Of a stretch of 64,000 bases of DNA, positions 9,405 to 18,183 are shown piece by piece. The stretch comes from Terebella lapidaria (lineage: Eukaryota; Annelida; Polychaeta; Terebellida; Terebellidae). A model generated the notes under the pieces. The model ran no database searches, was not told the DNA's origin, and saw only the letters and a list, made by a program, of their open reading frames with translations. A program made the position numbers and the translations under genes. Positions within the stretch are counted from its first letter, which is position 1, and every line of letters begins with the position of its first letter. The stretch covers positions 16,775,001 through 16,839,000 of the forward strand of contig OX424563.1 of NCBI GenBank assembly GCA_949152475.1. Direction: 5' to 3'.

Positions 9405-12203
9405 TCACTTGTCCTCCCGTTCACGCCTGCTGGCGGGAGGAGGCGGGGCCGCTGGCGATGCCTGCCGCATCAGCTGTAGCTGTTCATCCGGGGGTAACCT
9501 TGGCAGAATGGACACAATTGTGGCCAAAAGCTCCCCCGGAATGGTCGGTGTGGACGGGGTCGTCGGGGCTGTTGCCTCCGGAGTAGTTGGGGTCGACGCT
9601 GCTTGGAGCCGAGCGTTTTCCTGTTGGAGGTTATCAACTCGATCCTCCAACTGAGTCACGCGAACTCGGAGCCGAAGATTTTCCTCGGACAGGGCGTCCG
9701 GGAACGTGGGCTGGTGGCGCTCATGTAGGGCGCCCATCCCAAAGCCGACAGACAGGCCGTTGTACTCTGCCTGTCTGATGTGATGATCCAGGGCCGACAG
9801 ATACTCCCGACGAATTAGTCGCAAGTACTGGTGCGCTAAATCGTCAGCGCGGGCGAGTGACAGGGTCGGAAGGTGCTCCTCCGGTTCTGACGGCAGGAGC
9901 AAGGGGTCGGCGTTGTGGGCGGCCTGTTCGAGACGAGCCGTCCAGAAGTCCTCGTGGAATCCGAGGTAGTTCGGGAGCCGCTGGGCGTCCTCATCCCGTA
10001 GAAAATCTGTGAGGTCGGGATTCTGGCCGGGTAGTGCCTGCAGGCCGGGAAGCGAGCGGGTCGCCAAACGTCTGCCGTGTTGCCGCAGGAACTGGAAATC
10101 AGCCGCGAACTCGCCGGATCCATGAAGCGGCAGACGCTCGTCGAGGTCTCTGTGGAGTGACTCGAGCTGCTCTGGGTCGTCCACTTGGAGTCGGGGCCGG
10201 TCTCTATCGGTGCCGCGTGTCGGAACGGAGCGCAGAGGCTCCACTTCCTCCGTGAGGTACGGTGGGAGCGGGACGGGTTCCACCATCCGTCGTGAAGGCT
10301 CCGGTGAAGAGTCCGGGGTCGAAAACGGTGTCGGGGTCGCACGTACAGGAGATCCGGGTGCAATCTCCCTGAGTGGAGGTGGCCGATCCTCAACTGGGCT
10401 CTTCGGCTCGGGAGTCTCCTTGCCGGTTGATGACGATACCGGTGTGGTATTCAGGGGTCGACTTGGGAGTGGCGGATACTCCTCAGGTGGAGGGACCAAT
10501 CCCTCACGGACTCGGTAGTCCGTGACGTTAGAGGCCGTGGGTCGTTCCACAACCATCCGCCGGGGTATGATATCCGACGGCCGAGCTCTAGACGGGGTCG
10601 AGGATGTCACTGTGGTGACCGGTCGAGTTGTCGCTGGCGACACCACTGTCGCGAATGAAGCCGTCGTGACGACTGCCGAGGCCGAAACACCGGTGGTCGT
10701 TGTCGGGACCTCCTCCGCCGTGCTCACCGATGTTGTCTGATAGTTTATGGGCCGAACGAAGAAGATCGTACTGGGTCGTCGAATTCGAACCCGCGTGTTC
10801 ATGGTCTCGATGTCACTGACCATGCGGGTAAGCCGAATCTCGTCTGCCGGGGTCGAAGCACGATTGTACTCCAGTCGACGGAGTACCTGTTGCACTTCCG
10901 GGGCCGAGTTGGGCGGATACTGCTCAAAGAGCTCTGGCGCCATGTGCCAGATGCCGAACGTCAGGACGGTGTTGACATCCCTCCTGAAGATCGGGATGTT
11001 GGCCGGAACTCTTGGGGGTCGATAATTCGGGTTCGGCTGCATGTCGACTCTGCAGCGTAGCGCGAACCTGACGAGCATGGGGCCGGATGCCGATAGTCGT
11101 CCTTCCTGGTAGAAGGGAAACGACGTCACGTGTTGCGGGGTCGCTTGAGACAGATGCCGGAACATCTCCTCCTGGGCCAATGTCCGGAAGCCGTCGCGGG
11201 CCGGACACACGAAGTAGCGCAGGAACGGAAAATGATACGCTAGCACGTGCGCATCAAGACTCTGGGCCGTCCGAAAAGGTCCGCGTCGTGGCACGGAGGA
11301 CCACTGTCGTTCTCCTGCTCCCTCCTCTTCGCCGATGCAGAAGGGGCACTCGAACCGACCGTCTCCACGCTGTAGCGGGGCCAATGTGAGGAGGTTTCCC
11401 TCCGACAGGGTCGACTGCTCATCGAAGTTATGGATGTGGCCGTATCCAGCGCTCCGATTTCGCTTACTGAGTGGAACCTTGTTCCAGTCTATGGGCCGAG
11501 TTCCGTAGGGTGTCACGGGAGGTGGCACCAATTCCATTAATTCCGCCACTTGCCGACGGAAAGTCGAGGTCGGGGCCGTAATAGCAGATCCGCCGCTGGA
11601 GCGTGACGAACTGCTGGAGGTCGATCGGGCTCCCGCTCCATGCTTCTTCTTGAAAGAAGTATAAGTTCTCTTGTTTGGAGAACGGAAGGCCGCAGGTCGT
11701 GCTACCGCTGAACCGGAAGCGGGTGAAGTCGGGGCCGGAGCGATCGGGGCGATCACTTGATTTGCTGGGTCGGGTTGGCGGCTCGCGGTGGCGACTCGTT
11801 GAGCTTCTTGGGCCGCTTGTCGTGCTTCAATTGCACGCTGGACGATACTTCCGCCCTCCTCGAGTCGGCGGAAGCGTTCGGGGTCGACATTGAAGATATC
11901 ATCCGGAGTCGGGCTCGGTGTATGGCGCTCTCCCCGTTGCGCCAGCTTGTTCCGGGCCGTTTTGGGTCGCGCTCCCTTTTCCGATCCACTTGCCGTGTCA
12001 CTGAGCGTGACTGGATCGCGCTGTTCAGGCTGCGAGTCGGGGCCGGACGAACCTTCGTTGTCGGGGACGACTATAGGATGATCCGATTCATCCCCGGTGT
12101 CGATCACTTGGACGGTGATGTTATCGCCGTCCAACTTAACTGTGCGGGGCCGATTGTCACCTGGGTCGCCATTTTCCCGGTCGTCTCCGGGTTTGTCAGC
12201 CAT
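9405..12203 (-). CDS. Third ORF of Gypsy element: zinc-finger-like, leucine-zipper accessory protein
   Basis: 932 residues, downstream of pol in the place where some Gypsy elements carry env. No signal peptide or membrane segment is visible, so it is not an envelope. Residues 1-280 are low-complexity, acidic then Ser/Thr/Pro-rich, with a basic patch near 175-190. A C2H2-like motif is formed by C286, C289, H319 and H324, with a further Cys at 333. Residues about 470-690 are Pro/Thr-rich. The C-terminal third is charged and helical and ends in a leucine zipper at about 838-867, with Leu at five exact heptad positions, followed by a Pro-rich tail. Inference: a dimeric nucleic-acid-binding protein acting on the element's own DNA or RNA. 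I recognise no named family. It could be made from a spliced or separately initiated RNA. Confidence 0.8.
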   Translation of the reverse strand: MADKPGDDRENGDPGDNRPRTVKLDGDNITVQVIDTGDESDHPIVVPDNEGSSGPDSQPEQRDPVTLSDTASGSEKGARPKTARNKLAQRGERHTPSPTPDDIFNVDPERFRRLEEGGSIVQRAIEARQAAQEAQRVATASRQPDPANQVIAPIAPAPTSPASGSAVARPAAFRSPNKRTYTSFKKKHGAGARSTSSSSSRSSGGSAITAPTSTFRRQVAELMELVPPPVTPYGTRPIDWNKVPLSKRNRSAGYGHIHNFDEQSTLSEGNLLTLAPLQRGDGRFECPFCIGEEEGAGERQWSSVPRRGPFRTAQSLDAHVLAYHFPFLRYFVCPARDGFRTLAQEEMFRHLSQATPQHVTSFPFYQEGRLSASGPMLVRFALRCRVDMQPNPNYRPPRVPANIPIFRRDVNTVLTFGIWHMAPELFEQYPPNSAPEVQQVLRRLEYNRASTPADEIRLTRMVSDIETMNTRVRIRRPSTIFFVRPINYQTTSVSTAEEVPTTTTGVSASAVVTTASFATVVSPATTRPVTTVTSSTPSRARPSDIIPRRMVVERPTASNVTDYRVREGLVPPPEEYPPLPSRPLNTTPVSSSTGKETPEPKSPVEDRPPPLREIAPGSPVRATPTPFSTPDSSPEPSRRMVEPVPLPPYLTEEVEPLRSVPTRGTDRDRPRLQVDDPEQLESLHRDLDERLPLHGSGEFAADFQFLRQHGRRLATRSLPGLQALPGQNPDLTDFLRDEDAQRLPNYLGFHEDFWTARLEQAAHNADPLLLPSEPEEHLPTLSLARADDLAHQYLRLIRREYLSALDHHIRQAEYNGLSVGFGMGALHERHQPTFPDALSEENLRLRVRVTQLEDRVDNLQQENARLQAASTPTTPEATAPTTPSTPTIPGELLATIVSILPRLPPDEQLQLMRQASPAAPPPPASRREREDK

Positions 12204-13651
12204 GCTGACGGGCCGAAATTAAGCCGAAGTACTTCCCAAGTACTGACTAGGCTGGCTGTAACAAAGTCTGGATTTCTTCAAAACCAGCCTAGTTCAAATG
12301 CCGATAATACAAGCCGAATTAACTCCAAAGTCTTGTGACCAGGATTTCAATGATATCACAGTCTATAAGCCGATAAATAATGTTCGATTAGCACAGTTTC
12401 TATAACAATAGTCTGTATCTCAATAGCCGAAACTTCTGACAATAGTCCTTCTCCTCCAAAGTCTCAGGCACAAGTGACCTGATTGCCGCTAATCTTCAAT
12501 GCCGTACACAAAGATGCTGACAGCATCTCGATTCTTAGAACTGGGCCGGGGGGCGCTCTCTATATATATAGAAAACGTCTTTACGCTATGTATCATTGTT
12601 CCAAGCGTACACACAGCAAGGCGGGGCCGTCGTCAAGGAAACGCGGGGCGATCCTTCTCTGACCTCTTGGGTCAGTCCATTACGACAGTAGGGGTGTCCT
12701 CACACTGTCCAGATTTCCGTATGTCCATCTGCCGTCCCCTGGATAACTCGTGCCGAATCATTGTCTTTTTATACTAGTCGACTGTTCAGATTACTGGGCT
12801 CTTTTTGCCCGACGACTCACTATTGTAATTATTAGGGGCGACTTCATGTAGGTGCTGTAAACAGCTAAAATGTTTATTAGCGCTCGTGCGTGCCTTGTGA
12901 ACTCATCAGTCCATCATTCCTTCTCCCACAAGTTAGCGCACAATAAACTACGGGGTCGAGTTGCTGTTTCACAGACGACACACAGTTATTAAAGGCTGAG
13001 ATATGAATATCAATCACTCACAGGGGCGGACATCGTTCCATTCATTTTCAGCCAGTTCACAGGACGACGGGGCCGCAAATATTGTAGGGGTCGAAATTGC
13101 AATGATCTGGGTCGGTCACACCGCGGCGCTTTGAATATTTTGGGTGATGAATTTGATGACAGGCCGCATCTTGGCATGATAGCTATGTAGTGACTGGTTC
13201 ACGTACCACTGGGCCGTTCCTCCGAATATTACATGGAGTGAGTAGAGGCTCTGTCGACGCATACTCCAGAACGAATCACACTATCACCTCTTCGACAACT
13301 AAGTGGCCTTACTCACGGTGTGACTGGTTATTATCCTCTTCGGCTGGCACATGGATGGAAGCTTTACATGATAATCTTAGTCATTGCGTAACATACGCCT
13401 TGATCAATGGTACATGTTATACGGGGTCGAAACATATATCATAATGCAACCAATTTTTCACCAGCATCATAATTATAATATCATATCTAGTGTGTATATT
13501 TCGAATTTGCCTCACTGACATCTTGTACATCTTAAATGCATATATTGTTATTGTAATATAATATATTATTATTGGGAAAGACATGATATCATAGTCCATT
13601 AGACATGCATATTTCATCATCAATGACATCAATCAGATAACAGGGCCGGGG
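12204..13651 (-). other. Non-coding spacer between pol and third ORF
   Basis: 1.45 kb inside the Gypsy element with no long open frame on either strand. It still carries about 12 GGGCCG/GGGTCG words on the plus strand by eye, plus many GCCGA words, which shows that the motif excess is not due to protein coding. A splice acceptor or internal promoter for the third ORF would be expected here, but I cannot assign one. Confidence 0.6.
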
Positions 13652-16600
13652 TTATCTGTAGCGGGCCGGTCTGCGTGCATTGCGTCTGGGTCGATTTGGT
13701 CGTGCAGGCGGGGGCGTAGCCTCGCTTGTCTCAGGGTCGGAAGATACCACAGGCTTCTGCCTGCGTGTCTTGCGTGCCGGTTTTGGAGTGTCGGAACTTG
13801 ATCTGTGTGATCTTTTCCGTTGCCGATGTCGACTTGAGCCGGATGAGGTCGGAGATCGCGGTTGGCGATTCTGGGTCGTGGGCGAATCAGACTCTGCTGT
13901 TTGGTCTGAATCGGTATGCCGATCTTGGACTGTTACCTCCCAGGGGTAATAGAACTCCTTGAGAAGTCCCATGGGGTCGGGTGACTGTTCTGGGTCGGAC
14001 TTGCTTGACGACGACGTGGGTCGTACAGGGTCGGAGCAGATGTGGGCCGCTTGGTTGTCACCTTCGTATGGCTTGAGCACATCCAGATGAACAACACGAG
14101 TGTTCCGAGGGTTGGAAACCAGGGCGATTCGGTAATCAACCTCGGTTACACGGTCGATGATCCTCCAGGGACCAGTCCAGGGCCGAGCGAACTTATTATT
14201 CTGCGTGAGTGGCAGATAATAATACCGGACCAGTTCGCCTGGTTGAAACTGGGGTCGTGGTTTCGCGTGGGCGTCATAACCCAACTTTTGCCGAATTGCC
14301 GCTTTCTCGAGATGGTCTTGGGCGAAACCGTGGGCCGTTCTGATGGCTTGCCGCAAATACTCCACATACTCCGGACCACACGGAGGTAGAGGCTCAGGGT
14401 CGTAGGTCGGAAACATGAGGTCGACTGGCAAGTTACACTCGTGTCCATACACCATCAGATGCGGGGTGCATCCCGTGGACGAGTGTACTGAGGTTCGATA
14501 GGCCATTAACACATATGGCAAGTGCAAGTCCCAATCGTTTGCACGATCGCTGACGAACGCACTCAGCATGTTGAGCAATGTCCTGTTGAATCGCTCAACC
14601 TGGCCGTCGCTCTGGGGTCGGTATGGGGTCGTACGAATCTTCTTAGCGCCCAGTAGACGCACAACATGCCGGAACAGGGACGACTCAAACTCAGTACCTT
14701 GATCGCTATGGACCGCTTTGGGGACACCGTGGTAGACTATCCACCGATTCACCAGGGTGTCGGCAACATTTTTGGCCGTATGTCGCCGTAGCGGAAAAGC
14801 GTCAGTGTACTTCGTGAAGTAGTCCGACACGACTAGCACATACCGATAGCCTCTTCCCGTGACCTTGTGGGTGTCGAGGATGTCCATCGCTATTCTGTCG
14901 AACGGCGCTCCTGTCGGTAGCTGTGTCAGGGGCGATCTTTTTGGGGCCGGTTTACCCTTGCGGGTCACACATTGCGGGCAGCGGGCACACCAGCGGGCGA
15001 CGTCCAGCGCCAAGCCGGGCCAGTAGAATCGGCGCCTGACTCTCTCGATGGTACGCTGTATGCCGAGATGTCCGACAATCTTGAGGTCGTGTAGTTGGTG
15101 CAGAACTTGTGTCCTGAGTGCTACGGGGAGCACGGTTTGCACCACGGGCCGTCCAGCAGGGTCGGGTTTTATATGTCGAACTAGCACACCGTCTTGTAGC
15201 GCCAGGAGGTTCCAGCGGGAAACAAGTGTCTTTACCTCCTCTCCTTGGCGGGCGACTTCTCGTGAGTCGGGCTTGGTGCCGGCTAGTATCCATTGCCGCA
15301 CTTTTCCGACGCTGGGGTCGGCTTGCTGTGCCGCGACAATGTCCTGGGTCGAATAGTCCGAAAGCCACTTTTGTCCATCAAGTGTGGCGTCCAAAGCACG
15401 GACTCGAACAACTTGGCGTGCCGAAACTAGCTGGGGCAAGACCGGTGATGTTATCGAATCACTGTCCAGGAGGTCTGCCCTTGTCTGGGTCGGAACAACA
15501 GTTATCCGACGAACTGGAAGTTCTCCGGAACTTGTTTCTGGGTCGGTCGGAGGTGTGACGAGTCGTCCGGGACAGTCTTGGTGTTTGCAACTGTGGCACC
15601 GTGACAAGCCGTCGGCGTTACCGTGTAATTTTCCGGGTCGATGCTCTATCCGAAAGTCATACTGCTGTAGCTTGGCGAGCCACCTAGCGAGCATGCCGTC
15701 GGCGTCGCTGTAGTTTTTCAGCCACCTTAGCGAGCTATGGTCGGTTCGGAGGAGGAATTTCCTACCCCAGAGGTAGTGCCGATAGTGTTGCACCATCTCA
15801 ACTACTGCCAGTAGTTCCCGATAGGTGGTGCAATAGTTCCGCTGGGTCCGGGACAGGGTCTTGCTGGCGAACCCGATGGGGATCTCCTTCCCGTCAACCC
15901 TTTGTGAGAGGGCTCCTCCCACAGCAAAGCCGCTTGCATCCGTATCGAGGATGAAGTAGTCCTCCGGATTCTGGGTCGGATGAGCGAGCTTGGGCGCCTT
16001 GATGAGGGCGTCGCGGAGTCGCTGGAAAGCTCGTCGCTGGGCCGGTCCCCAAGTGAAGTGGCATTCACCTCGGGTAAGCGCTACGAGAGGTTCAGCGATC
16101 TCAGCGTAGTCCTTGATGAATCGCCTGTGGTAGTTGGCGAAACCAAGGAAAGCCCTGACGTCGGTGATCTCGCACGGGGTCGGCCATTCTCTGATGGCTT
16201 TGACTTTGTTGGGGTCGACTCGGATTCCTTGGCCGCTCACTATGAACCCCAAGTACAAGATTTCCCGTTGGAACAACTCACACTTCTTGGGCTGAAGTTT
16301 CAGGCCTGCCGATCTGATTCGATCCAGGACCGCTTCCAGGTTTGCGAGTGCCTGATCGAATGTTCTGCCGTAAGCTATCACGTCGTCGAGATAGCACATA
16401 CACCGGGTCCACAAGTAACCACGGAGTATGGTCTCCATAAGCCGTTCGAAGGTTGCCGGGGCGTTGCTAAGGCCGAATGGCATGACCTTAAACTGATAGA
16501 GTCCCTTCCTTGTGGCGAAGGCAGTCTTCGGTCTGTCGCTGGGGTCGACTTCAACCTGCCAGTAGCCAGAGGCCAGGTCTAGGGCCGAGAAGTAGTTGGC

Positions 16601-18037
16601 GCCTGCCAGGGCGTCATGAGTATCCTGAATGTTGGGCAAGGGATACGAATCCTTGCGGGTGACGTCATTCAGGAGCCGATAGTCGACACAGAAGCGTACC
16701 TGTCCGTTCTTCTTCCGCACGAGCACTACCTGTGCGCTCCAGGGCGAATCGGACGGCTCAATACACCCCAAGCGGAGCATCTTGTCGATCTCCTCGTCGA
16801 TGATGCTTTGTTGCGCCTGAGGGACGCGTCGCTGTCGTTGTCGAATTGGGGCCGAGTTGCCGGTGTCGATTCTATGCTGGACGACTTGGGTCCGTCCCAG
16901 TTGGCCGTCTGGGTGCATAAATGTGTCCTGGTATTGGTGAACCAGGTTGGCGCAACGCCGATGCTGTTCCGGCGCTAGTCCGGCGCGATCCACCATTTCT
17001 TGTAGATGTGGCGGTAGGTCGCGGTAGTGACTGGCGTCTACCGTGGCCGAGTCGGGCTCCTCTCCGGGTCGTGGCAGGGCTCCGACGACACTTTCGACAG
17101 GGCTTGCTATGGCGACAGGGTCGGAACGGGTGAGCGTAATGCCGGTATCTGCTGGATTGACTACCGACACCTTTACGCACTGCCGATTCAGGGTCGTAAG
17201 TGTTCTCCCCATGATGAGGTCGGTTTCCTCGGGAAAGGTCGTAAGTGGCTGGACTATCCTCGGGTGTTGTCGAACTCGAACTCGGGAAGTCGGGACCAGC
17301 TCCACTATTGCTTCGCTGCGTGCGGGGACGGTGACAGCTCGTCGCACGGCCATTCTGACAACATTGGCCTCAATGTCTTTATGTGCGAACAGGATTTCTT
17401 TGTGTACCTGTATCGTCCCTTCACCGTAATTCACTACAGCGTGAGCTTGCCGAAAAAAGTTCATGCCGAGAATCATGTCGTCATGTATGTCAGCCACACA
17501 AAAGGTTACGACCATATGGTTAGTTCCGACCTGTATTGAGAGGTCGATCAGTCCATCGATCGGGCTTGACTGTCCGGTGACGTCACGAATAATAGCCGAA
17601 GTAGACCGCAAATGTCGCTGGTCAGCGGGGACGTGACGTAGCTGATCGCGTCGGAGCAGGGAGATCTGCGCTCCGGAGTCGAGTACAGCCTTTATCGTCT
17701 TGTTTCCGACGTGTACCGGCAACTTCCAGCATTTGTGATTGGTGGCGCTGGAGTTGTTGATGACAGCCGGAATTTCGGGGTCGTCTAGCGGTGGCCGGAA
17801 GAGTGTGCGCAGAGGCGGCAGTTTGGATTCCGGTCCACTCGGAAAAGCGTAGAATCCTCCGTCGTCGGAGATCCACTCGATCTCGGACATGCTGTCCGTT
17901 CCGGTGCCGTTGGCGGTCGGGGGTGACACCCCTTCAGGACGACGGTCTCCACGTGGTGGTCGCTGTGGCCGCGGTGCGGACACCCCTTCATGAAAAGAGG
18001 CCGATTTCGGGGTCGGAGCTTGACATTTTGTACACAC
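13652..18037 (-). CDS. pol: Gypsy pol polyprotein: protease, reverse transcriptase, RNase H, integrase
   Basis: 1461 residues. Domains in order: an aspartic protease with DSGAQISLL at about residue 120; reverse transcriptase at about 430-610 with LDLASGYWQ, FGLSNAPATF and the catalytic YLDDV box; RNase H starting with ILDTDASGFAVGG; and an integrase with an HHCC zinc region (HQLHD, HLGI, CARCPQC) and a DDE core (MDILDT, HSDQGTEF, DGQVERFNR). A GPW/GPY-type module (WTGPWRI) follows, then a basic Arg/Pro tail that may serve nuclear entry. Integrase after RNase H marks Ty3/Gypsy. The frame differs from gag, as in Gypsy families that use programmed frameshifting; the ATG at 18037 is simply the first in the frame and may not be used. 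Confidence 0.95.
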   Translation of the reverse strand: MCTKCQAPTPKSASFHEGVSAPRPQRPPRGDRRPEGVSPPTANGTGTDSMSEIEWISDDGGFYAFPSGPESKLPPLRTLFRPPLDDPEIPAVINNSSATNHKCWKLPVHVGNKTIKAVLDSGAQISLLRRDQLRHVPADQRHLRSTSAIIRDVTGQSSPIDGLIDLSIQVGTNHMVVTFCVADIHDDMILGMNFFRQAHAVVNYGEGTIQVHKEILFAHKDIEANVVRMAVRRAVTVPARSEAIVELVPTSRVRVRQHPRIVQPLTTFPEETDLIMGRTLTTLNRQCVKVSVVNPADTGITLTRSDPVAIASPVESVVGALPRPGEEPDSATVDASHYRDLPPHLQEMVDRAGLAPEQHRRCANLVHQYQDTFMHPDGQLGRTQVVQHRIDTGNSAPIRQRQRRVPQAQQSIIDEEIDKMLRLGCIEPSDSPWSAQVVLVRKKNGQVRFCVDYRLLNDVTRKDSYPLPNIQDTHDALAGANYFSALDLASGYWQVEVDPSDRPKTAFATRKGLYQFKVMPFGLSNAPATFERLMETILRGYLWTRCMCYLDDVIAYGRTFDQALANLEAVLDRIRSAGLKLQPKKCELFQREILYLGFIVSGQGIRVDPNKVKAIREWPTPCEITDVRAFLGFANYHRRFIKDYAEIAEPLVALTRGECHFTWGPAQRRAFQRLRDALIKAPKLAHPTQNPEDYFILDTDASGFAVGGALSQRVDGKEIPIGFASKTLSRTQRNYCTTYRELLAVVEMVQHYRHYLWGRKFLLRTDHSSLRWLKNYSDADGMLARWLAKLQQYDFRIEHRPGKLHGNADGLSRCHSCKHQDCPGRLVTPPTDPETSSGELPVRRITVVPTQTRADLLDSDSITSPVLPQLVSARQVVRVRALDATLDGQKWLSDYSTQDIVAAQQADPSVGKVRQWILAGTKPDSREVARQGEEVKTLVSRWNLLALQDGVLVRHIKPDPAGRPVVQTVLPVALRTQVLHQLHDLKIVGHLGIQRTIERVRRRFYWPGLALDVARWCARCPQCVTRKGKPAPKRSPLTQLPTGAPFDRIAMDILDTHKVTGRGYRYVLVVSDYFTKYTDAFPLRRHTAKNVADTLVNRWIVYHGVPKAVHSDQGTEFESSLFRHVVRLLGAKKIRTTPYRPQSDGQVERFNRTLLNMLSAFVSDRANDWDLHLPYVLMAYRTSVHSSTGCTPHLMVYGHECNLPVDLMFPTYDPEPLPPCGPEYVEYLRQAIRTAHGFAQDHLEKAAIRQKLGYDAHAKPRPQFQPGELVRYYYLPLTQNNKFARPWTGPWRIIDRVTEVDYRIALVSNPRNTRVVHLDVLKPYEGDNQAAHICSDPVRPTSSSSKSDPEQSPDPMGLLKEFYYPWEVTVQDRHTDSDQTAESDSPTTQNRQPRSPTSSGSSRHRQRKRSHRSSSDTPKPARKTRRQKPVVSSDPETSEATPPPARPNRPRRNARRPARYR

Positions 18038-18044
18038 CCCTTCA
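17925..18044 (-). repeat. Three copies of a polypurine-tract-like word at the start of pol
   Basis: ACACCCCTTCA on the plus strand occurs at 17926-17936, 17980-17990 and 18034-18044, spaced exactly 54 bp apart, and again at the polypurine tract beside the 3' LTR (8903-8913). The 54-bp period keeps the reading frame. Confidence 0.7.
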
Positions 18045-18183
18045 AGGAGCTGAGGTGTGGGCTGGGCCGGCTGCGGGGTCGTTATTGGTGTCGTTACCGG
18101 TACAGTAGTCGTGACAACCGCAGATGTGGAGCGGGGAACGTTGTCCTGTTGTCTGGAAGGTCCTTGCTCCTCAGCACCTTCCC

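Noticed and set aside
9405-12203. Third ORF as retroviral-type envelope
   Set aside because: No signal peptide, membrane span or furin-like site; it has nucleic-acid-binding features instead.
9290-12338. Many plus-strand frames inside the Gypsy third ORF region
   Set aside because: Shadows of the 932-residue minus-strand ORF, with no family resemblance.
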